From: Flavobacterium sp. UBA807
GTDB taxonomy: Bacteria > Bacteroidota > Bacteroidia > Flavobacteriales > Flavobacteriaceae
Assembly (NCBI GenBank): GCA_002296885.1
Contig: DBIH01000241.1
Coordinates: 1-12,445 of the forward strand
Direction of reading: 5' to 3'
Length of the DNA stretch: 12,445 bases
Shown: positions 5,354 through 11,643 of the stretch, one piece after another
Numbering within the stretch: position 1 is the first letter of the stretch
How the letters are laid out: each line of letters begins with the position of its first letter
The notes under the pieces: model-generated
Told to the model about the DNA's origin: nothing
Seen by the model: the letters and a program-made list of their open reading frames with translations, nothing else
Database searches by the model: none
Program-made: the position numbers and the translations under genes

Positions 5354-7981
5354 ATGATTCCTGCACAGTTTAACGCCAAAGAAGTAGAAAAGAAATGGTA
5401 CGACTACTGGATGAAAAATAACTATTTTCATTCAAAACCCGACCACAGAAAGCCATATACCATAACAATCCCACCACCAAACGTGACCGGTGTGCTGCAC
5501 ATGGGGCATATGCTGAATAACACGATTCAGGATGTTCTCATCCGCCGTGCCCGATTAAAAGGGTTCAATGCCTGTTGGGTTCCAGGAACAGATCATGCTT
5601 CTATTGCAACTGAAGCAAAGGTTGTGGCCAAACTAAAAAGCGAAGGAATCAATAAATCTGATTTGACTAGAGAAGAGTTTTTGAAACATGCTTACGACTG
5701 GACAGACAAATATGGTGGTACCATCTTAGAGCAATTAAAACAATTAGGTTGTTCATGTGATTGGGACCGAACCAAGTTCACTATGGATCCTGATATGTCG
5801 GCATCCGTAATCCGTTCGTTTGTAGATTTATATAATAAAGGTTACATCTATCGCGGCTACCGAATGGTAAACTGGGATCCGGAAGCCAAGACTACTTTGT
5901 CTGATGAAGAAGTTATCTTCGAAGAGAGACAAGGAAAATTATACTTTTTAGAATATAAAATTGAAGGAAGTAATGACTTCCTTACGGTTGCAACCACACG
6001 TCCGGAAACCATTTTCGGAGATACCGCTGTTTGTATCAATCCAAACGATGAGCGTTTCAAGCATCTGAAAGGAAAGAAAGCTATTGTACCGATCTGCAAC
6101 AGAGTTGTGCCAATCATCGAAGACGAATATGTAGATGTGGAATTCGGAACAGGATGTTTAAAAGTAACGCCTGCTCACGATATGAACGACAAGACTTTGG
6201 GAGAAAAGCACAATCTTGAAATCGTTGACATCTTTAACGATGATGCCACTTTAAATAGTTATGGATTACATTATCAGGGTAAAGATCGTTTCGTTGTTCG
6301 TGAAGAAATTGCAAAAGAACTTGAGGATATTGGAGCCTTAGCTAAAACAGAAACACACTTAAATAAAGTCGGAACATCTGAAAGGACCAAGTGCGTTATC
6401 GAACCACGCTTGTCAGACCAATGGTTTCTGAATATGGAAGAATTGGTAAAACCTGCGATTAAGGCGGTTTTGGAAACAGAAGAAATCAAATTATATCCTT
6501 CCCGTTTTAACAATACCTATCGCCATTGGCTGGAAAACATCCGCGACTGGAATATCTCGCGCCAGTTATGGTGGGGGCAACAGATTCCGGCTTACTATTA
6601 TGGCGATGGGAAAGAAGATTTTGTTGTTGCAGAAAATATTAATGATGCATTGGAATTAGCAAAAACCAAAACCAACAACCAACAACTAACAACCAACAAC
6701 TTAACGCAGGATGCCGATGCATTAGATACCTGGTTCTCATCATGGTTATGGCCAATGGCTGTTTTTGGCGGAATCATGGAGCCGGATAATGAAGATTTTA
6801 AATACTATTATCCAACCAATGATTTGGTAACCGGACCGGATATCTTATTCTTCTGGGTAGCGCGTATGATTATTGCAGGGTATGAATATACAGGCGAGAA
6901 GCCATTTTCAAATGTCTACTTAACAGGATTGGTGCGAGATAAGCAACGCCGAAAAATGTCAAAGTCATTAGGGAATTCACCTGAACCTTTAGACTTGATT
7001 GATAAATTTGGTGCCGATGGTGTGCGTGTTGGACTGCTTTTGAGTGCTTCTGCAGGAAATGATATCATGTTTGACGAAGAATTGTGCAGTAACGGAAAAG
7101 CATTTGCCAATAAAATCTGGAATGCCTTTCGATTAATTAAAGGATGGGAAGTAGCCGACATTGCTCAGCCTGAAAGCTCTAAAGTTGCAATTGAATGGTA
7201 TGAATCGAAACTGCAACAGACTTTGCTGGAGATTGAAGATCATTTTGAAAAATACAGATTGTCTGATGCGTTGATGGCAATTTACAAATTGGTTTGGGAC
7301 GATTTCTGTTCGTGGTTCCTTGAAATGATTAAGCCTGCCTATCAGCAGCCAATTGACAGAACAACATTCAACAAAGCGATTGAAATGCTGGAAGCAAATC
7401 TAAAATTACTGCATCCATTCATGCCTTTTCTGACCGAGGAAATCTGGCAACATATTACCGACAGAAAACCTGAAGAAGCTCTGATTATTGCAGAATATCC
7501 AAAGATTACTTCGTTCAACGAAAAGCTTATTTCTGACTTTGAATTCACTTCAGAGGTTATAGCCGGTTTGAGAACGATTCGTAAGGAAAAAAACATTGCG
7601 ATGAAAGACGCCATCGATTTAAAAGTGGTTAATAATGAAAAAGTATCGACTTATTTTGATAGCGTAATCATGAAACTGGGTAACATCGTTTCCTTAGAAT
7701 ATATTTCAGACAAGGTTGACGGAGCGTTAACGTACAGAGTAAAATCAAATGAATATTTTATTCCGGTTTCAGGAAATATTGATATCGCTGCTGAAATTGC
7801 TAAGCTGACAGAAGAACTAAAATATACTCAAGGTTTCCTGAAAAGTGTTCAGGCTAAATTATCTAACGAGAAGTTTGTTGGAGGAGCTCCTGAAAAAGTA
7901 CTCGAAATGGAACGCAAAAAAGAAGCAGATGCTCTGGCAAAGATTGCCACGATAGAGCAGAGTTTAAAGAGTTTGCAGTAA
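5354..7981 (+). CDS. valS: Valine--tRNA ligase
   Basis: The 875-residue class Ia aminoacyl-tRNA synthetase charges tRNA-Val with valine in the cytoplasm and is essential. Domains in order: catalytic Rossmann fold with the HIGH-type motif HMGH (49-52) after PPPNVTGVL; CP1 editing domain (about 190-340) with TTRPET (214-219) and PAHDMND (273-279), which clears mischarged threonine; the second half of the catalytic fold with QLWWGQQIPA, LDTWFSSWLWP and KMSKS (534-538); an anticodon-binding helical domain (about 613-760); and the C-terminal coiled-coil tRNA-binding arm (about 808-874) with KLSNEKFVGGAP. Length is normal. Residues 437-450 (KTKTNNQQLTTNNL) are low-complexity and encoded by a 7-bp tandem repeat; this is the peripheral loop before LDTWFSSW. 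The ATG follows CATCAT with no Shine-Dalgarno. A strong terminator follows. Confidence 0.98.
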   Translation: MIPAQFNAKEVEKKWYDYWMKNNYFHSKPDHRKPYTITIPPPNVTGVLHMGHMLNNTIQDVLIRRARLKGFNACWVPGTDHASIATEAKVVAKLKSEGINKSDLTREEFLKHAYDWTDKYGGTILEQLKQLGCSCDWDRTKFTMDPDMSASVIRSFVDLYNKGYIYRGYRMVNWDPEAKTTLSDEEVIFEERQGKLYFLEYKIEGSNDFLTVATTRPETIFGDTAVCINPNDERFKHLKGKKAIVPICNRVVPIIEDEYVDVEFGTGCLKVTPAHDMNDKTLGEKHNLEIVDIFNDDATLNSYGLHYQGKDRFVVREEIAKELEDIGALAKTETHLNKVGTSERTKCVIEPRLSDQWFLNMEELVKPAIKAVLETEEIKLYPSRFNNTYRHWLENIRDWNISRQLWWGQQIPAYYYGDGKEDFVVAENINDALELAKTKTNNQQLTTNNLTQDADALDTWFSSWLWPMAVFGGIMEPDNEDFKYYYPTNDLVTGPDILFFWVARMIIAGYEYTGEKPFSNVYLTGLVRDKQRRKMSKSLGNSPEPLDLIDKFGADGVRVGLLLSASAGNDIMFDEELCSNGKAFANKIWNAFRLIKGWEVADIAQPESSKVAIEWYESKLQQTLLEIEDHFEKYRLSDALMAIYKLVWDDFCSWFLEMIKPAYQQPIDRTTFNKAIEMLEANLKLLHPFMPFLTEEIWQHITDRKPEEALIIAEYPKITSFNEKLISDFEFTSEVIAGLRTIRKEKNIAMKDAIDLKVVNNEKVSTYFDSVIMKLGNIVSLEYISDKVDGALTYRVKSNEYFIPVSGNIDIAAEIAKLTEELKYTQGFLKSVQAKLSNEKFVGGAPEKVLEMERKKEADALAKIATIEQSLKSLQ
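6670..6697 (+). repeat. 7-bp tandem repeat inside valS
   Basis: Four contiguous units, AACCAAC, AACCAAC, AACTAAC and AACCAAC, with partial units on both sides (AACCAA before, AACTTAA after), encode the Thr/Asn/Gln-rich stretch at about residues 440-448. Gain or loss of one unit would shift the frame of an essential gene; only changes of three units (7 residues) keep it open. Confidence 0.75.
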
Positions 7982-7985
7982 CAGA

Positions 7986-8011
7986 AAGCCCCAAATAGTT
8001 GGGGCTTTTTT
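7986..8011 (+). terminator. Intrinsic terminator after valS
   Basis: AAGCCCCAA (7986-7994) pairs perfectly with TTGGGGCTT (7999-8007) around an ATAG loop, and T continues to 8011. It starts 5 bases after the valS stop codon. On the - strand the hairpin is followed only by TTTCTG, so it would be a weaker terminator for the unit at 8016-9000. Confidence 0.9.
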
Positions 8012-8015
8012 GGTT

Positions 8016-8501
8016 TTATATTTTATATGGATTTTCGATTTCGAATAAATCGTTAAACTTTCTTTCTAATTTTTTCTTTTTCCATTCCATGTCCCACCTT
8101 GCGAAGAGAGACATAAGAATGATAGCTCCGTTAAACAGAACATATACAAAGGTTGGCACATCTGTTTGAAAATAGAAAATGCAATTGAACATAATGAACG
8201 CAATAATTGGAAAATACTTTATCCAGGCGATTCGTAGTTTGCCTATGGGTTCAACACTGTAATTTATATCCAGTTCATTGCCGTTACTTTTATAACTTCC
8301 TTTAAGCATGTATAGGGGAGGAGAAAAATTTGAATTTGATGTGAGCTCAAAAGAAGAATCGCTAAAACTCCCGTAAAAGTATTTTGGATTATAAACAAAG
8401 AGTGCTAAGACTCCTAATGGAATTTTAAACCGGGGTGACCCAATTTTTGTATTGGCTTTTAACTTATTCCGAAACTCTTTTACTGTAAGTTTAGATTTCA
8501 T
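8016..8501 (-). CDS. Hypothetical protein with two C-terminal transmembrane helices
   Basis: The function is not recognised. I chose the ATG at 8499-8501 (161 residues), giving a 16-base gap after the upstream gene. The longer frame from 8549 would add 16 hydrophilic residues and overlap that gene by 32 bases. The N-terminal 90 residues are soluble and beta-rich (YFYGSFSDSSFELTS, a later LKGSYKSNGNELDINYSV). They are followed by two hydrophobic helices (about 91-111 and 117-134) and a very basic tail beginning WDMEWKKKKLERK. Proteins with an F-x-G-x...F-x-L...G-x-(I/Y) pattern followed by two helices are common uncharacterised proteins in Bacteroidota (from memory). It is probably co-transcribed with the YdeI/OmdA-type gene and anchored in the inner membrane, with the basic tail likely cytoplasmic (inference). 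Confidence 0.7.
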   Translation of the reverse strand: MKSKLTVKEFRNKLKANTKIGSPRFKIPLGVLALFVYNPKYFYGSFSDSSFELTSNSNFSPPLYMLKGSYKSNGNELDINYSVEPIGKLRIAWIKYFPIIAFIMFNCIFYFQTDVPTFVYVLFNGAIILMSLFARWDMEWKKKKLERKFNDLFEIENPYKI

Positions 8502-8517
8502 TTTAATAGATTGGTTA

Positions 8518-9000
8518 TCAAGGTTTATCCCTTCCTGCAAACCGTTCATTGCCTAATAAGAAATCAATGGCTTTGCTGACATTTCTATCAATACTATCTT
8601 CTGATTTTAAATTTGAGATATACCGAACAATTTCATTTTGTCTTGATGGTGAGAGGGAATCAAAAGTTGCTTTAGCTTCTTTATTGTTTTCTAAAGCGGT
8701 TTTGAGTTTAGCATATTGTTGAATTGTTCTTTTTTCCGGATCAAATTCAACGGTAATTTCAATAGTTTCACCAATTCGCTTTGGGGAGTTTTTTAACATT
8801 GTTGTATTGATATACAACCTCCAGAAGCCACGATATCTTACTAATGTTTGAATATAAGGCTTATTATTGAGTCTTCCTTTTATTGGTATTGGGCCTTTAT
8901 TTTTTCCGGCTTGCTCAAAAATTACATTCAAAACTTCTTCTGGTAAAAGTATGTATGGATTTATGCCGATGATTTCTAATTGAGCTTTTATTTTATGCAC
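8518..9000 (-). CDS. YdeI/OmpD-associated (DUF1905 + OmdA) family protein
   Basis: The 160-residue protein has two recognisable parts. Residues about 5-95 resemble DUF1905: an LPEEVLNVIFEQAG helix, the KGPIPIKGRLNNKPY strand pair, a YRGFWRLYINTTM segment and GETIEITVEFDPEKR. Residues about 108-160 resemble the YdeI/OmdA C-terminal helix pair: FDSLSPSRQNEIVRYISNLK, then a KAIDFLLGNERF segment. The family is widespread and poorly characterised; a bacteriocin-resistance or OmpD-linked role has been suggested for some members, which should not be carried over here. The start is GTG (8998-9000) preceded by TGGGAAAAA; an in-frame TGA at 9019-9021 leaves no ATG option. A TAATTTTA (9026-9033, - strand) 25 bases upstream could be a weak -7 element. 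It is the first gene of a two-gene unit with the membrane protein at 8016. Confidence 0.82.
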   Translation of the reverse strand: MHKIKAQLEIIGINPYILLPEEVLNVIFEQAGKNKGPIPIKGRLNNKPYIQTLVRYRGFWRLYINTTMLKNSPKRIGETIEITVEFDPEKRTIQQYAKLKTALENNKEAKATFDSLSPSRQNEIVRYISNLKSEDSIDRNVSKAIDFLLGNERFAGRDKP

Positions 9001-9034
9001 TTTTTCCCAGTCTATATTTCATGAGTAAAATTAA

Positions 9035-9065
9035 TAAAAAATCCCACTTCTTTTAAAGCGTGATT
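9035..9065 (-). terminator. Terminator after the small lipoprotein-like gene
   Basis: On the - strand AATCACGCTT (9056-9065) pairs with AAGTGGGATT (9040-9049) with one mismatch and one G-U pair around a 6-base loop, and is followed by a run of six T. It lies about 45 bases beyond the stop codon at 9111. Confidence 0.6.
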
Positions 9066-9110
9066 CGAGGTTAAGTATTTATTGTAAATTAATCTTTTGA
9101 TAAGTTTAAA

Positions 9111-9284
9111 TTATTTTTTGCCGCCAAGCTTGCTGATGATAAAAACAATCAAAACGATTACGGCTATTACGATAAAAATTCCAAAACCTATTCCGGCTTT
9201 GAAAATAGTTTCTATTGCTTCACAACTTGTAAATAAAGTTATTATGAATATAAAAAGTGCTGCAAAATGTACGTACTTTTTCAT
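9111..9284 (-). CDS. Small lipoprotein-like membrane protein (57 aa)
   Basis: This short gene reads from the ATG at 9282-9284 to the TAA at 9111-9113. It encodes MKKYVHFAALFIFIITLFTS-C, a lipoprotein-type signal with Cys21 after LFTS. A short EAIETIFKAG segment follows, then a glycine-flanked hydrophobic helix (about 32-50: IGFGIFIVIAVIVLIVFII) and an SKLGGKK tail. Small proteins of this form (SCE-xI-x-x-IFKAG-xGFGIF...KxGGK) recur in Flavobacteriaceae from memory and are sometimes given implausible enzyme names. No function is known. Start and stop context is good, a TACTTTTA element (9311-9318, - strand) 26 bases upstream could be the -7 region, and a terminator follows. An 86-codon frame on the opposite strand is a shadow of this gene. 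It could be a lipoprotein with a second membrane segment or a two-helix hairpin protein. Confidence 0.75.
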   Translation of the reverse strand: MKKYVHFAALFIFIITLFTSCEAIETIFKAGIGFGIFIVIAVIVLIVFIISKLGGKK

Positions 9285-9446
9285 GTTTAGTATAATTTCG
9301 GATTACCAAATAAAAGTATTAGTAATCGCACAGATTTATATTATACCTTTCCTCTAATAGATTGCATAATTCAAATGAATATCAGCTTGAAAAAGCTTCA
9401 AAAAATGCATTTCAACGTTTTTTGAGGTAAGTTATAGGAAAAATAT

Positions 9447-9475
9447 TTTGCAAAATAAAAGAGTAATTACTTTTG
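9447..9475 (+). promoter_or_regulatory. Bacteroidota-type promoter for the first duplicated gene
   Basis: TTTG (9447-9450), 17 bases, then TACTTTTG (9468-9475) match both elements exactly. The expected start near 9482 gives a leader of about 33 bases to the ATG at 9515. This is the clearest promoter in the window. Confidence 0.65.
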
Positions 9476-9514
9476 GTCAAGCTAAAGCAATTGTGACAAA
9501 TTTATTTGCATTGT

Positions 9515-10180
9515 ATGAAAATAACAGTACCTATTTTTATGATAATTACCAGCTTTTATTCTTTGGGCAGCCTTGCCCAAAGCAGTAAGCATGTTCTTGT
9601 CAATGCAAAAATGGAAAATGCAGAAATGCTGGCAGATAATGGCCTTGCTGTAGTATCTTATCATGTTGAAGAAAGGATAAACATGCGGTTCGGAAGCAAT
9701 ATCACCACTTATGATGTTTCAAATATAGAATTGATCAATACAAATGATTTAGGAGAAAATAACGTTCGAATTGTAACTCCAAAATTCGCTAAAGTGAAAG
9801 TAGCACCAGTTAAATTGGATATTGAAATTCCGAAGCTTGAAACTTTAAAATCTGCAATAGTCACGTCGTCAAACCTAAGAAGAATTGATGTAATTGTTCC
9901 AAAAAAGAGAAGAGACTATGCCAATATTGATATCATAGAAACCTACGAAAGGATTTTGGATAAAGGTTACAAAACCGTCGATATGATTAAGAAAGTTGCC
10001 GATAGTCATTTTTTTGATGAAGATATGGAACTTGCCGCAAAATGGTATGGTGAATTATTTGATCTCAACCCTAATTTAGATACTGTTTATTATTTCAGAT
10101 ATGCCCAATCTCTTAAGGCAATCGGCAATACCAAAAAGGCCGAAGAAATGATGAAGATATTTGAAAGCAAAAATTTATAA
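9515..10180 (+). CDS. Exported protein of a duplicated pair, copy A; TPR-like C-terminal block
   Basis: The start is set at the ATG 9515 (221 residues), which begins a signal peptide (MKITVPIFMIITSFYSLGSLAQ, likely cut at LA-QS); an upstream TTG (9506) adds only three residues. After a short variable region comes block 1 (44-96), rich in predicted strands: VSYHVEERIN, GSNITTYDVS and NNVRIVTPKFAK. A lysine-rich linker (97-136) follows, then block 2 (137-221): NIDIIETYERILDKGYKTVD, FFDEDMELAAKWYGELFDLNP, YYFRYAQSLKAIGNTKKAEEMM. Block 2 has TPR character (AAKWYGELF, YYFRYAQSLKAIG) and, from memory, resembles the segment before the PD40 repeats in flavobacterial TPR/PD40/OmpA proteins; here no PD40 or OmpA domain follows. 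Hand alignment with copy B gives 41/53 identities in block 1 and 53/85 in block 2. The product is probably periplasmic or envelope-located; the function is unknown. Confidence 0.83.
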   Translation: MKITVPIFMIITSFYSLGSLAQSSKHVLVNAKMENAEMLADNGLAVVSYHVEERINMRFGSNITTYDVSNIELINTNDLGENNVRIVTPKFAKVKVAPVKLDIEIPKLETLKSAIVTSSNLRRIDVIVPKKRRDYANIDIIETYERILDKGYKTVDMIKKVADSHFFDEDMELAAKWYGELFDLNPNLDTVYYFRYAQSLKAIGNTKKAEEMMKIFESKNL

Positions 10181-10185
10181 AAATT

Positions 10186-10216
10186 AAAATCCCAACTTTA
10201 AAACGGGATTTTTTTT
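10186..10216 (+). terminator. Terminator between the duplicated genes
   Basis: AAAATCCC (10186-10193) pairs with GGGATTTT (10205-10212) around an 11-base loop, and T runs to 10216. It starts 5 bases after the stop codon of copy A, so copy B is probably transcribed separately. Confidence 0.8.
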
Positions 10217-10428
10217 CTCGATTTTTACTTCAATTTTATTAACAATTTCAATTTTCTCTTTAACGATATTAATTGCATTTTATCGAAAAATATTTTAAAA
10301 TATTTAGCAAAAAGTGTATTTAATCGGATTTTTTGGTTTTTCACGGGTTAAATTATGTTAAAAAAATGAAGTCTCTATACCTTTCGATTAGAATTTTGAA
10401 TGTTAATAACTTTTTAATTTTAATTAGT

Positions 10429-11097
10429 ATGAAAAATTTAGCCCTCCTTTTTATTGTAACTACTAATGCTTTTTCAGCCAACTGTATCGCCCAAAACAGA
10501 AACAGTTCTGCATCTGATTTAAAGATTGAAAATGCACTTGTAGTAGACGACGGATCTGCTAATAATGATCTTGCAGTCGTGTCTTACAAAGTCGAAGAAA
10601 GAATAAATGTAACCTTAGGAAGCAATATTACTACTTATGTCGTTTCAGACAAAAACCTAATTAATACAAATAATTTAGGAGGAAATAATGTCAGGATTGT
10701 AACACCGAAGTATGCAAAACCTAAAGTAGAATCAGTATTTAACAATGAGCCTCCCAAGGCTACTGTCACTACTTCGAAACCAGTAAAAACAACTAATGTT
10801 CCTTCAACAGCTGCTGTTGCTGTAAAAGACAGGGTAGTTAATATTGATATTGCCGATACTTATGAAAGGGTTTTAGACAAAGGATACAAATCGATAGATA
10901 TGCTTAAAAGTGTTGGTAATAGCCGTTTTTTTGATGGCGATTTGGTTACTGCAGCAAAATGGTATTCTCAATTATTTGCAATGACTACTGATTTGGAAGC
11001 CGTATATTATTATCGTTATGCGGAATCATTGAAAGCTATTGGAGAGCTTGAAAAGTCTAAAGAGATGATGGCAATATTTGAAAGTAAAAATCAATAA
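10429..11097 (+). CDS. Exported protein of a duplicated pair, copy B; TPR-like C-terminal block
   Basis: The reading frame extends back to a TTG at 10333, but the ATG at 10429 (222 residues) starts a clean signal peptide (MKNLALLFIVTTNAFSANCIAQ, likely cut at IA-QN) and gives a length equal to copy A, so it is preferred. Block 1 (48-100) and block 2 (138-222) align without gaps to copy A, and both proteins end in IFESKN plus one residue. The linker (101-137) is Thr/Val/Pro/Ala-rich and unlike that of copy A. Block 2 keeps the TPR-like AAKWYSQLFAMTTDLE and YYYRYAESLKAIG pattern. The gene has its own 248-base upstream region and its own terminator. A TAACTTTT (10407-10414) just before the gene is a possible -7 element without a convincing -33. 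Function is unknown; envelope location is inferred from the signal peptide. Confidence 0.83.
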   Translation: MKNLALLFIVTTNAFSANCIAQNRNSSASDLKIENALVVDDGSANNDLAVVSYKVEERINVTLGSNITTYVVSDKNLINTNNLGGNNVRIVTPKYAKPKVESVFNNEPPKATVTTSKPVKTTNVPSTAAVAVKDRVVNIDIADTYERVLDKGYKSIDMLKSVGNSRFFDGDLVTAAKWYSQLFAMTTDLEAVYYYRYAESLKAIGELEKSKEMMAIFESKNQ

Positions 11098-11099
11098 AA

Positions 11100-11137
11100 C
11101 ATAAAAAAACCATTTCTTTAGAAATGGTTTTTTTATG
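11100..11137. terminator. Bidirectional terminator between copy B and ndk
   Basis: A perfect 17-bp stem (11100-11116 with 11121-11137) has a TTTA loop, with seven A on the left arm and seven T on the right arm, so a T run follows the GC core on either strand. It starts 2 bases after the copy B stop codon and lies 18 bases beyond the ndk stop codon. Confidence 0.92.
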
Positions 11138-11155
11138 TTGTCAGTTTCTAAACTA

Positions 11156-11575
11156 TTAGAACTGTTCTCTTCCTGCAAAGTGAAAAGCTCCTTCAATAGC
11201 CGCGTTTTCATCACTGTCTGAACCATGAACCGCATTTTCACCAACAGAAGTCGCATATTTTTTACGGATTGTTCCTTCTGCAGCCTGAGCCGGATTTGTA
11301 GCACCAATTAAAGTTCTGAAATCTTCAACAGCATTATCTTTTTCAAGGATAGCAGCTACGATTGGTCCGCGTGTCATAAATTCAACTAATTCTCCATAAA
11401 AAGGTCTTTCAGCGTGAACTGCATAAAATGCTTTTGCATCAGCTACTGTTAATTGTGTCAATTTCATTGCTACAATTCTGAAACCACCTTCAGTAATCAT
11501 ATTTAAAATTCCACCTATGTGTCCGTTTTCAACAGCATCAGGTTTAATCATGGTAAATGTTCTATTCGTTGCCAT
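11156..11575 (-). CDS. ndk: Nucleoside diphosphate kinase
   Basis: The 139-residue enzyme transfers the gamma phosphate of ATP to nucleoside diphosphates through a phosphohistidine, balancing NTP and dNTP pools in the cytoplasm. The whole family signature is present: TMIKPDAV with Lys11, Tyr51 and Phe59 (nucleotide-stacking), Arg87, Thr93 in GATNP, Arg104, Asn114, and the active-site His117 in NAVHGSDS. Length is normal for bacterial NDK (about 140), and the C-terminus FAGREQF is typical. The ATG at 11573-11575 is preceded by an A-rich leader with no Shine-Dalgarno, about 20 bases from a predicted transcription start. The gene is downstream of the T9SS type A gene on the same strand with a 68-base gap. 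No terminator is seen in that gap, so some read-through is possible, but ndk appears to have its own promoter. Confidence 0.98.
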   Translation of the reverse strand: MATNRTFTMIKPDAVENGHIGGILNMITEGGFRIVAMKLTQLTVADAKAFYAVHAERPFYGELVEFMTRGPIVAAILEKDNAVEDFRTLIGATNPAQAAEGTIRKKYATSVGENAVHGSDSDENAAIEGAFHFAGREQF

Positions 11576-11601
11576 TTTTGTTTGTTTTTTTAATTCGCGT
11601 G

Positions 11602-11609
11602 CAAAAGTA
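11602..11609 (-). promoter_or_regulatory. Probable -7 element for ndk
   Basis: On the - strand the sequence is TACTTTTG, a perfect TAnnTTTG match. At 19 bases upstream the -33 region is only a T run (about 11629-11632). The predicted start near 11596 gives a leader of about 20 bases. Confidence 0.5.
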
Positions 11610-11643
11610 AACTTTTTATGCCATTATAAAAAACAGAACACTA

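Noticed and set aside
8502..8549. N-terminal extension of the two-helix protein from an ATG at 8549
   Set aside because: It would overlap the upstream gene by 32 bases and add a hydrophilic 16-residue segment; the ATG at 8501 gives normal operon spacing.
9097..9357. 86-codon + strand open frame opposite the small lipoprotein gene
   Set aside because: It is rich in Ile, Lys and Pro as antisense frames of hydrophobic genes are, has no promoter or terminator fit, and covers a better - strand gene with signal sequence, start and terminator.
9380..9425. Weak inverted repeats (AGCTTGAAAAAGCTT and A6/T6) before copy A
   Set aside because: Short, A/T-dominated and without a T tract or conserved partner; not distinguishable from background.
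10333..10428. TTG-started 32-residue extension of copy B
   Set aside because: It would bury the signal peptide, and copy A has no equivalent; the ATG at 10429 gives matching lengths.
11026..11307. 93-codon - strand frame across copy B, the bidirectional terminator and ndk
   Set aside because: It runs through a 17-bp terminator stem and two certain genes in other frames.
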